Assembly (NCBI RefSeq): GCF_040712315.1
Contig: NC_134015.1
Coordinates: 43,793,464-43,857,463, forward strand
Origin: Castanea sativa
Taxonomy: Eukaryota > Streptophyta > Magnoliopsida > Fagales > Fagaceae
Reading direction: 5' to 3'
DNA: 64,000 bases
The first letter of the stretch is position 1. Each line of letters opens with the position of its first letter. The notes under the pieces were generated by a model. It ran no database searches. It had not been told where the DNA came from and worked only from the letters and a program-made list of their open reading frames with translations. The translations under genes were made by a program, and so were the position numbers. Below are positions 55,469 through 64,000 of this stretch, piece by piece.

Positions 55469-57748
55469 TTAATAATAATACCTTCTAAGATTATTTACAT
55501 TCCACGGGCGTGGTACAATTCTTTCATCTAGGTCAGCTAGCCGATATGACCCTATGCCTGCTACTGAAACAATGCGATAGGGGCCTTCCCAGTTGGGTCC
55601 TAGCTTACCCCAAGCTGGGTTCTTAGAAGTTCCTACAACTTTCCTTAGTACAAGATCACCAGGTGCAAGTGGTCTTAGCTTCACGTGGGCGTCATATCCC
55701 CGTTTTAGCTTCTGTTGATAATAAGCCATTTGGACCATAGCTGCCTCACGTCGTTCCTCGAGTAAATCAAGATCTTTCTCCAGGAGTCCATTGTTATTCT
55801 CCGGGCTAAAGGAGCTCGTCTTTAGGGTAGGAAAACCAGATTCCAGAGGTATCACCGCCTCGGCTCCATAAGTCATAGAGAATGGCGTTTCTCCCGTGGA
55901 CCTGCGCGGTGTGGTCCGATACGTCCATAGAACATGAGGGAGCTCTTCTACCCATTTGCCCTTCGCATCGTCCAACCTTTTCTTAAGCCCACTGACTATG
56001 ACCTTGTTAACAGCCTCGGCTTGCCCATTTCCCTGAGGATACGCTGGGGTGGAGTATCTGTTTATGATACCCATGTCACCACAATATTGCCTAAAGGCCT
56101 TGCTGTCAAATTGAACGCCATTGTCGGAGATAAGTGTGTGTGGTATACCGAATCTAGTGACAATATTTTTCCAGACAAACTTCTTGGAATCAATATCTCT
56201 GATATTTGTTAAGGGCTCGGCCTCAACCCATTTGGTGAAATAGTCTGTTCCCACAAGAAGCCATCTTTTATTTCCTGCTGCTCTCGAAAATGGCCCCACT
56301 ATGTCCAATCCCCATTGCGCAAAAGGCCAAGAACTGGAGAAAGGGTTAAGAACCCCACCAGGTTGATGAATATTAGGGGCGAACCTCTGGCATTGATCAC
56401 ATTTTCTGGCATAGTCCTGGGCCTCTCTCTGCATGTTGGGCCACCAATAACCCTGAGTTAGAGCTCTATGGGCTAAGGACCTTCCCCTAATGTGGCTCCC
56501 ACAAATTCCCTCATGCAGTTCCTCCAGTAATGCTTCCGTTGATTCAGGGTGCACACACAACAAGTACGGTCCTGAAAAGGATCGTTTATACAGCTTCTGA
56601 TCCTCGGATAGCCAAAAACGTAGCGCCTTCCGACGCACCTTCTCTGCTTCAGACTTGTCCTCAGGGAGGATGTCGTTCTTAAGAAAAGATACGACCGGGT
56701 CCATCCAACTAGGTCCAAACCTTATTAGATGGATGCGAGCCGCCCTGGCGGGGATAAGAGTTGGCTCCAGCAGATCCTCCACAAGGATAATCCTGGGCAA
56801 GTCCTGAGCCGAGGACGTTGCTAACGTAGCCAAGGAATCGGCATGAGTGTTCCCACTCCTAGGGATGTGAGTTAAGAGAAAGGAGTCAAACTCTGTTTGC
56901 TGACGTTTGACCTGGGCCAGATATTCTTGCATTCTTGTGTCCCTGGCCTCCATGGTCCCCATGACCTGGCCGACCACTAACTGAGAGTCCGAGAACGCAT
57001 GGACTTCCTTTCCACCCATCTTATGTAGCATGTTCATGCCTACCAGAACTGCTTCGTATTCGGCTTCATTATTAGTAGCCGAGAATGATAACCTTAGAGA
57101 TTTTTCAAAGATAATTCCCTCCGGAATATCGAACAAGTCCCACACCCAACCCCTCTGATTAGCCGCCCCATCCACATACATTTTCCAAGGCGAAGGCACT
57201 GCGGCCGTGATCACACCAGACTCGATTTTCCATCCATGCGTGCTTCTTTTTGAGTCTCTTCGGCAATGGTTCAGCAAACTCGCCACCAAGTCGCGGACTC
57301 GGCCCTTCACCGAGGTGCGAGGTTTGTATTTAACATCAAAAGCTCCTAATATGGTTCCCCACTTTGCTACCCTACCAGTGTAGTCGGCGCTGCGTAACAC
57401 TGCCTTGAGAGGCAATTGAGTCAGAACCACCACAGTATGAGACTGAAAATAATGAGGGAGCTTCCGCGTGGCATGAACTATGGCCAGAAGCGCTTTCTCC
57501 AAAAGCAAGTAGCGCACCTCGGCCTCATTCAAAGACTTACTAACGTAGTAAACCGGTCTTTGCATCCCATTTTCATTCCTAATAAGGACCAGGCTGACCG
57601 CGTGTATGGCCACTGCCAGATAAGCAAACAAGACTTCGTCCGCCTCGGGGCGAGACAAAATGGGTGGCCGAGAAAGATATTGTTTAAGCTGCTGGAAAGC
57701 TAACACGCAGTCCTTGGTCCATTGAAACCCTTTCCACTTATTCAACAA
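55469..57748 (-). CDS. Pol: RNase H, second RNase H and integrase of the Tat element
   Basis: A 759-residue open frame. Residues 1-150 are the original gypsy RNase H (YVSKSLNEAEVRYLLLEKAL). Residues about 190-320 form a second RNase H (MYVDGAANQRG, NNEAEYEAV, SDSQLVVGQV, NTHADSLATLA), the extra domain known in Tat elements. Residues about 395-455 are the integrase zinc domain (HEGICGSHIRG, CDQCQRF). The catalytic core follows with Asp in WGLDIVGPF, Asp in ISDNGVQF and Glu in GNGQAEAVNK. The C end has GPYRIVSVAGIGSYRL and stops at 55469. Integrase would insert the DNA copy. It is separated from RT (57767) by a frameshift. Confidence 0.93.
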   Translation of the reverse strand: MLNKWKGFQWTKDCVLAFQQLKQYLSRPPILSRPEADEVLFAYLAVAIHAVSLVLIRNENGMQRPVYYVSKSLNEAEVRYLLLEKALLAIVHATRKLPHYFQSHTVVVLTQLPLKAVLRSADYTGRVAKWGTILGAFDVKYKPRTSVKGRVRDLVASLLNHCRRDSKRSTHGWKIESGVITAAVPSPWKMYVDGAANQRGWVWDLFDIPEGIIFEKSLRLSFSATNNEAEYEAVLVGMNMLHKMGGKEVHAFSDSQLVVGQVMGTMEARDTRMQEYLAQVKRQQTEFDSFLLTHIPRSGNTHADSLATLATSSAQDLPRIILVEDLLEPTLIPARAARIHLIRFGPSWMDPVVSFLKNDILPEDKSEAEKVRRKALRFWLSEDQKLYKRSFSGPYLLCVHPESTEALLEELHEGICGSHIRGRSLAHRALTQGYWWPNMQREAQDYARKCDQCQRFAPNIHQPGGVLNPFSSSWPFAQWGLDIVGPFSRAAGNKRWLLVGTDYFTKWVEAEPLTNIRDIDSKKFVWKNIVTRFGIPHTLISDNGVQFDSKAFRQYCGDMGIINRYSTPAYPQGNGQAEAVNKVIVSGLKKRLDDAKGKWVEELPHVLWTYRTTPRRSTGETPFSMTYGAEAVIPLESGFPTLKTSSFSPENNNGLLEKDLDLLEERREAAMVQMAYYQQKLKRGYDAHVKLRPLAPGDLVLRKVVGTSKNPAWGKLGPNWEGPYRIVSVAGIGSYRLADLDERIVPRPWNVNNLRRYYY

Positions 57749-57766
57749 TTGGAAGAAGGGACGGCA

Positions 57767-58749
57767 TCAGTCGGCTGACCGAGAGATAAACCTATTCAAT
57801 GCGGCAATCATCCCAGTCAATTTCTGGATTTCCTTTGGGTTGCGAGGAGGCTGCAAGTCCTGAATAGCCTTCACCTGTGCTGGGTTTACCTCTATGCCTC
57901 TATGAGTGATCATGTACCCCAAAAACTTTCCAGACCCAACGCCGAAAGAGCATTTTGAGGCATTAAGGCGCAGCTTGTACTTTCTTAACACCTGAAAGGT
58001 GTCAGCCAGGTCTCTCACGTGTGAAGGTATCGTTTTGCTCTTTACCACCATATCGTCTACGTACACCTCAATAGTCTTCCCCAACTGATGTTCGAACATC
58101 CTGGTCATCATTCTTTGGTAAGTAGCCCAAGCATTTTTCAAACCAAATGGCATGACCTTATAATGATAATTCCCCGTTGGAGTAATGAAGGCAGTCTTCT
58201 CCTGGTCCTCCAATGCCAAAGGAATCTGGTGGTAACCTTGGAAAGCGTCCAAAAAACTCATCCGAGGATGTCCGACAGTGGCATCCACCAGTTGATCAAT
58301 ACGCGGCATTGGGAACGAATCTTTGGGACAGGCCTTGTTCGTATCGCAAAGTCTACACATACCCTCCACGTTCCATTCTTCTTTTTAACAACAACTGTAT
58401 GGGCCAACCACTCGGGGTAGAAAACTTCTTTGATAGCCCCAGCCCTCTTGAGTTTAAACACCTCTTCCTTCACAGCCTTGGAATGTTCTCTGGAAGAGCG
58501 CCGAGGTGGCTGCCTTCTCGGAACAATAGCTGGGTTGACATTTAAATGATGACAAATGAAGCTCGGATCGACGCTTGGAGCTTCGTAAGGATCCCACGCA
58601 AAAACATCAATATTGTCCTTTAGAAATTCTAACAATTCGATCTTCTCTTGGTGTGGCAAAAGTATGCCGACTTGGAAGAACCTCTCTGGATTATCGGCTA
58701 CTGGAAACTTCTCTAACTCCTCACAATGTGTCTCCTCTCCTGTCACCAT
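57767..58749 (-). pseudogene. Reverse transcriptase of the Tat element, frameshifted
   Basis: Two overlapping frames cover the domain. 58258-58749 has FYPEWLAHTVVVKKKNGTWR. 57767-58369 has FLDAFQGYHQIPLALEDQEK, the YVDD catalytic box in EVYVDDMVVKSK, and the thumb region FLGYMITHRGIEV. The frame change lies near 58320-58369, between WRVCVDF and NKACPKDSFPMP. A second break separates it from RNase H at about 57750. Confidence 0.9.
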
Positions 58750-58856
58750 CCCAGATGAACCAGGAGCTGTTAACTGCTATAAGTCTTTGGTGATTAAAGC
58801 CGAAGACTCGGCTCGTCTCGATGCAAGACTGCTGCAGCCGATATGCATACGCCCGG

Positions 58857-59330
58857 CTACCGATTGGCTGCCGAGGATTTCTCAACACATTCCCCCGAGG
58901 GGAATTTAACTTTAACATGTAAGGTGAGGAGACGCGCTCCAAGCGCGTGCGCCCAAGGCATGGCGAGGATGTCTCTATGGAGAGTACGCGTCAACCACAA
59001 TAAAATCCACCTCAACCGTTTCGAGCCGGATTGAACGGGCAAACGGATCGTTGCCCTTGGCACACAACGGCTCTCCCTTCAAAGCTTATAAGCGGCGAAT
59101 CATAAGGAGTAAGATCTTCCAGCTTCAATCTTAACCCCTTAAATAGATCAGGGTACATGATATCTGCACCGCTGCCCTAATCTATCATCACCCTCTTCAC
59201 ATCATAATTCCCTATCCTAATCGTAACTACAAGGGCATCGTCATGGGGCTGGATAGTCCCTATTTTATCCTCCTCAGAAAATCCCAAGACGGGCAAATCG
59301 AGCTTCAACCTCTTCGGCCTGCCTCGTATC
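58857..59330 (-). pseudogene. Protease region of the Tat element, heavily broken
   Basis: Protease-like pieces appear in different frames: LHVKVKFPSG near 58910, and plus-strand text complementary to the VDQGSGADIMYPDLF-type motif near 59150-59190, with a stop where Gln is expected. Many single-base gains and losses lie in this 500-bp stretch. Confidence 0.65.
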
Positions 59331-59762
59331 CTCGGCCCGAGAATGAGAAACCGCCATCACCCTAGTGGGAGTCGAACTGGGTCCTCCCGCTGTGCAGCAA
59401 AAATAACATTAATTGTTCCTAAAGCCGGCCGAGATGAATTATTCCTTCCGATTATTTGAACAGATCGATCGCCCGCCCGCTAGGTTGGCACGGTGCTGCT
59501 TGAGTTTTCTTCAAGCCGACAGAGCCGCTCCAAGTGGTCTCTAGGGTCCGAGCGCTCTCGCAGTATGACCCACATCCCGGTGGTCCTGGCAAAAGAGGTT
59601 CTCGATTCCTCTTCAGGGTCTCCTGCCATCTTATCGTGCCATTTAAAGAAGGGTTCCTTACGAACTTTCTCCCAAGAATGATGTACCGGTTCCCAATCCA
59701 GTGTTCACGGCCTCAGGTGCCTGCCGAGGCGGGATCGTCCGACGTAATCTCTCCTCGGCCTG

Positions 59763-60792
59763 TTATTGTGGTATCGTCTCGACCTCGAAATCCCTTCTCT
59801 CCCCGCGGATAACCTTCTCCTTTCCCTTTCCTTGCTGTTGGTCTTCCTCTACTCTCTTATACTCGTCAATACGGTCCATGAGGCGACGTACACTGCGAAC
59901 AGGCTTTTTAGTCAAAGACTTTCTCAGGTCGTGATCAGTAGGGAGGCCTACCTTAAAGGTATTAAGCGCCACCTCATCAAAGTCGCCATCTATTTCATTA
60001 AACATCTCCCAGTAACGGTCGGAGTATGCTTTCAACGTCTCCCCTTCCCTCATGGTCATGGATAACAGCAAGTCCAATGGCCGAGGTACTCTGCTACACG
60101 TAATGAACCGCGAAGCGAATGCTCTAGTAAGCTCCCCAAACGAACTTATGGACCCCGATTTAAGGCCATTGAACCACCTCATGTGGCGCAGGTCCAGCGG
60201 CTAGAGGGGAAAACTTTACACATCGTGGTCTCGTTGTGAGAAAGGTCACCGCCATCCTCTGGTTAGAGTGACTCACATGCTCCACCGGATCAGTCCGGCC
60301 ATTATAGATGGTGAAAGTGGGCTGGGTAAACCTTCTGGGAAGCCTTCCTTTCTCAATCCTCCGTGTAAATGGAGATTTGGAGAGTTGGTGCAACGCCCTA
60401 CTCATAGCATCGTTGCCTAAGCCCCTAGAATGAGGCTTCTTACGTCTGCGAGTTGGCTGGTGGTCCTCCTCACCGGAGGATGTTGCACTGGTGGGAGAGC
60501 GCGACCTTGAGTCGTAGCCACCTCCCCTATCCTCCTCTGAGGAAGAATTAGATGAGGACGGTGAAAACCTACGCTTAGCACGGCATAACCTTCTCTTCAA
60601 ACGATTGATTTCCTTCTGCATGGATTTAGAACCCTCATCGTGGGTGGCGCTACCCCCCTCATGAATGTGGCTAGCGCCTGGGTATTCTGTATGGACACTT
60701 CCCTCACGATCTCTTCGATGTTCAAGACGTTCGAAATGATCTTCCGGCTGTGATCCCTGTGACTCTGCATAGTGAGCACCTAAGCCTGCCAT
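59763..60792 (-). pseudogene. Gag of the Tat element, frameshifted
   Basis: The N part 60160-60792 begins MAGLGAHYAESQGS, has a Ser/Arg-rich stretch and RRFTQPTFTIYNGRTDPVEH. The C part 59763-60182 has WFNGLKSGSISSFGELTR, RFITCSRVPRPLDLLLSM and KSLTKKPVRSVRRLMDRID. The two overlap in different frames at about 60160-60240. The product would be the particle protein. The gag core is the same family as that of the element at 1-5392. Confidence 0.9.
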
Positions 60793-60820
60793 AGTATCCC
60801 TACCTCTTCTAGACTAGATT

Positions 60821-60839
60821 TCCCACAGACAGCGCCAAT
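60821..60839 (-). other. Primer-binding site of the Tat element
   Basis: Directly inside the 5' LTR the minus strand reads ATTGGCGCTGTCTGTGGGA. It matches the site of the first element except at one or two bases, supporting shared priming. Confidence 0.65.
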
Positions 60840-61530
60840 TGTAAGTGCACAATTGCACCTGGACCCAAAGACAATCACGGGCTCAGGCCCAATGAGCCTT
60901 AAACAATAAGATTTGTAGAGTGTGGGCTTTAAACCTATGTTAGAAATGCTGGGATCTTGATAACAGGCTTTTATAAGCAAACGCAAGTAAATAAAGAACG
61001 ATAATGACAAATGGGTCTCCTCGGATTCAAGTCGAGAACTGTTTCTTTATTATTTCTCTTTCTTCCTTCAAAATTACAAGTTCTTAATTTCTTTCTTAGT
61101 TTTCTGATCCCCCTTTTCTTTGGCCTTTACCCCCCTTTTATACTGCCTTCCCTGATACTTTTTGAACAGTGACTAGAAGTTTCCACCCCACTGTTCAGGG
61201 GTCACCTCCCCATTAATGCGGCCAGGGAGGTAGGTGCAGAGCCTTTAATGCGGAGGTGGCAGCCTTTATTCTTGATATTTTCTTTAATACTGGTGCATCT
61301 AGAAGATTTAGGATGTCCCCTTTTAACCACTGGTCTCTCCAGAGTTGTGCTTTGACCTTCATAATGAAACTTTGAACTCCCTAGGGCTTTTCCGAGAAGA
61401 GTCTCGTCCTCGGCTGTATCCTCAGACCCTCGGCGTATGGGCCGACTCATAGAGTTTAACCCTGGAGCAGGTCGGCCCTCCATGTTATAGCCCAAAGGTC
61501 CACATGCCCATTTGGGCCCTTTTACTCCCC

Positions 61531-61533
<3 letters not shown>
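60840..61533 (-). repeat. 5' LTR of the Tat element
   Basis: 694 bp, TGTAAGTGCACAATTG to CCCCACA, partner of 50494-51180. It is followed by the ATATA duplication and an (AT)n array of about 50 bp that has grown relative to the short AT run on the other side. Confidence 0.93.
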
Positions 61534-61590
<57 letters not shown>

Positions 61591-61682
61591 TAAAATAATT
61601 AAATAAAAAAATTTTTCTACAAAATAGGACCACTAAAAAGAAAAGCCTCGTCACACGCGCTTTGCGCGTGTGATGAGGCTAG

Positions 61683-62992
61683 TATATTTAATTATTGTGG
61701 GGTGGAATTCTTTGAGTTAGGATGATCATAGAAGTTAGGATGTTTTGTTAGCTTTTGTATTTACAAACACTAACAGAGATCGTTGTGAAATCTATTTCTC
61801 CGTTCGGGGTTTAACGGTGACACACCGATGACAAAGTCAGTCTAGGTTTTAGAGTAACAAAGTACGTAATTATCTACGTTTTGTTCTAATGTTTGGTTTT
61901 TAAAAATTGTTAATTGCACCTCCTTCCCTAATTATTGATCTTCGGAGAATAATTGGGTAGCTCAATGTTTTGGCTTTCTTTTAGAGAAACATATCCTATT
62001 GTATTAAATGCAATGGAAAGTGGTAGGGGCACAATTAATGCAAAGGTGATTGTTATTATACATGGCTGACACAGGGTGAGACCGGCGGGGTGGGTTTCGT
62101 TAGTCATGTCCAGTCCCGCCAGCAGAAAATAGATTATAATAACACTCGTTGAAATTTTGCTGGAAATTCCTGTATACTACTCTTTGGTGATTAGCAATAT
62201 TTTTAGTGGCTACTTGAAAGTGTTGCAGGACAATTAAAAGCAATAGGGAATGAAATACAATTATGATCTTGTAATAGGCAGAAAATGAGAACCAAGAGAC
62301 TCTGCTTGATGAAAGAAGAAACTATGATTGTAACTTTATAAATTATGAGATCTGGTTTTTAGTATGGCTTCTTCAATACAAAAATATCAATGGCCTTGGG
62401 TAATGTTTCAAACAGAAGTGTACATAATGACAAGCTATGTTTCCTTTATCAAACGACAGCTAATGAAAATGCATGCATATGTGTGTTCCTTAAACACATA
62501 GCAAATTGATGGACAGGTCCACCTAAGCTGCTTTGAATGGCCAAGTTTCAAACCACTTTTCATATAAAATTTAACTGTTATCTCCTCTAAATTACTGTTA
62601 TTAGAATTTACTTGCCATGTAAGGTTTAATTAGTACTCTACCTTAAATTTAAAAAAAAAAAAAAAAAAAAGAGACAAAAGCCTCTCTACAAAAGCACATC
62701 TTAGAGTATTTACTACTACTCATTACTTTATTCTTCTAATTTTCTGATTGTTTTTTGAAGCTCATGTACCAAATTTATAATTTTCGTGATTAACAGGTGC
62801 AGTCTACCTATATTAAGGATTTATGTAGATTGTCAAAATCATATGTGGACAATCGACTGTAGCACTGTTACTCCTTTAATTTTCCTGATTAATCTGTAAA
62901 GCAAAAGCATTGGACACTTGCTCTGGGTGATAGACTGATAGTAACAATTACATATATATTAACCAGCTCTTAAACTCCAATAATGGCATTAA
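61683..62992. other. Intergenic, no gene seen
   Basis: AT-rich DNA between the Helitron end and the last MITE. Contains an A run at 62650-62670. Nothing coding could be supported. Confidence 0.4.
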
Positions 62993-63922
62993 GGCTGCAT
63001 TTGTTTGGACTGAAAACAATTTCAGGAAATCATTTTACGCGTTTACGTATGTTTGGTAGCCACAGAAAATTCGGTCAACGGAAAATCATTTACAGTTTGA
63101 CCGGAAAATAAGCCCCTTCCAACGCAAAATCATTTCCAGTTTTATTTTACCTTCAAACTATTTCCGAAAATCACACCTGAAGAGAGAGCTCGAGCACACT
63201 CCTCACACAGTCCAAAACCCATCTCCAAGCTCACCTCAGCCAAACTCTGGCCAGCCCAGCCAAGCTCCGGCCAGCCCAGATCGTGCCACCCCTCGATCCA
63301 AAACCCATCTCCAAACCATTTCCCACTGTCCAAAACTCATCTCCAAACCATTACCTTCAAATCATTTCCAAAAAAAAAAAAAAGAACCGAACCAAGATCA
63401 ACTCCAACACTGCGCAATCTCGCCGTCCAAGCCGTGCCTCTCACCGCCGATCAAGCAAAGATCGATCCAACGCCGCACGATCAAGCAAAGATCGATCCAA
63501 CGCCGCACGATTAAGCAAAGATCGATCCCCACCGTGCGATCTCGCCTTCACCGTCCATTGCGCGATCTCGCCTTCGCCTTCGATCGCACGATCTCGCCTT
63601 CGCCTTCGATTGCACGATCTCTCCTCTCTCTCTCTCTTCCTTCTTCTCTCCCGGATTTGATGATTTTTTTTTGGGTTTTGTTGTTTTGTGTTTCTCTGAG
63701 AAATGATTTTTATATATTGATTGGAAGCTAAGAAAATGTGAGAAAATGTGAGCAATAAGGAGAAAATGTGTTTTTTATAATATTTTCAAGAACACAACCA
63801 AACACCTGAAAATATTTTTCAAAATGCCACCAAATATCTAAAATATTTTCTTTTCCCGAAAATATTTTCACCTGAAATTATTTTACACCCGAAAAATATT
63901 TTACACCCAAACAAACGCAGCC
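62993..63922. mobile_element. Tourist-like MITE with TAA duplications and internal minisatellites
   Basis: It starts GGCTGCATTTGTTTGG and ends CCAAACAAACGCAGCC, 16-bp inverted repeats with one mismatch, flanked by TAA at 62990-62992 and 63923-63925. The subterminal DNA is rich in GAAAATATTTT words in both orientations. The interior (63420-63620) has about three copies of a 31-bp unit with AAGATCGATCCAACGCCGCA and several copies of GATCTCGCCTTCGCCTTCG. Open frames here are repeat-driven and not taken as genes. Confidence 0.8.
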
Positions 63923-64000
63923 TAAAATTAACAGACCCAATTGCTGATAAACTCGATCTAAATAATCATGCTAAAAATATCAGATTTCAGGGAAAGTTGT

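Larger units (their letters stand above)
50494..61533 (-). mobile_element. Complete Tat-type Ty3/gypsy LTR retrotransposon with antisense gene
   Basis: An 11.04-kb element with LTRs at 50494-51180 and 60840-61533, flanked by ATATA at 50489-50493 and 61534-61538. The duplication lies in an (AT)n context, so it is supportive but not decisive. The minus-strand order is 5' LTR (60840-61533), primer-binding site, gag, protease, RT, RNase H/second RNase H/integrase, 151-bp tandem repeats, an antisense gene on the plus strand, polypurine tract, 3' LTR. Extra open frames between pol and the 3' LTR, sometimes antisense, are known in the Tat lineage (for example Grande). Frameshifts break gag-pol in this copy. 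Confidence 0.93.
50262..61682 (+). mobile_element. Helitron-like element, split by an LTR retrotransposon
   Basis: The left end TCTATACTATTATTTAAAGG follows an A. The right end is CTAG followed by T, with a 17-bp hairpin (61644-61660 with 61664-61680, loop TTT, one G-T pair) immediately before it. A-TC...CTAG-T ends with a 3' hairpin and no target duplication are the Helitron hallmark. The Helitron itself is only 50262-50493 plus 61539-61682, about 376 bp, and is non-coding, so it depended on a Rep-helicase elsewhere. Everything between is the later LTR element. Confidence 0.72.

Noticed and set aside
63283..63755. Open frames of 104-125 codons at the right end
   Set aside because: They lie in minisatellites of a MITE and translate to Arg/Ser-rich repeats.

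Overview
The window is nuclear DNA of a flowering plant, most likely a woody eudicot. It has spliceosomal GT-AG genes for chloroplast proteins, a eukaryotic tRNA-Val, AT-rich intergenic DNA full of (TA)n, (CA)n and (CT)n microsatellites, and dense nested transposons. Species is not decidable from the sequence alone.

Host genes. Four look intact: PSBY (6463-7071, minus, one exon, tandem photosystem II PsbY peptides), an intronless PPR protein close to Arabidopsis At1g05600/EMB3101 (17863-19356, minus), PYRD of riboflavin synthesis (28742-31764, plus, three exons) and an ALBINO3/ALB4-type thylakoid insertase (38171-42289, plus, eleven exons, 527 codons). A tRNA-Val(CAC) lies at 27955-28028. Broken host-derived pieces are an LRR-XII-type receptor kinase fragment (22002-23120), a chloroplast bestrophin-like pseudogene (34691-37619), an HY5-type bZIP fragment (13291-13425) and a DUF829/TMEM53-like fragment captured by a Mutator-type element (24924-25225). 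Several intact genes serve the chloroplast, but nothing suggests co-regulation.

Mobile DNA. The left edge (1-5392) is a decayed Tat-type Ty3/gypsy element on the minus strand, cut by the window edge. A hAT transposase relic occupies 8446-11879. A SINE with 14-bp target duplications is at 7690-7849, and a hAT MITE with perfect 8-bp duplications is at 14135-14717. A MULE with about 150-bp terminal inverted repeats and a perfect 9-bp duplication spans 24624-27885 and holds three nested GAGCATC-type MITEs. More MITEs and a second SINE lie between 36 and 48 kb. At 50262-61682 a Helitron-like element is split by an 11-kb Tat LTR retrotransposon (50494-61533). The last kilobase holds a TAA-flanked MITE (62993-63922).

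Most interesting structures. The second Tat element carries, between pol and its 3' LTR, a gene on the opposite strand. It has two well-formed predicted introns, a coiled coil and an SV40-like nuclear localisation heptapeptide, and lies next to a tandem array of 151-bp repeats. Three tiny poly(A)-tailed insertions (11-19 bp) are bordered by perfect 15-17-bp direct repeats and look like extremely 5'-truncated retroposons. The ALB3-type gene has a tandemly duplicated terminal exon and a second possible terminal exon 1.2 kb downstream.
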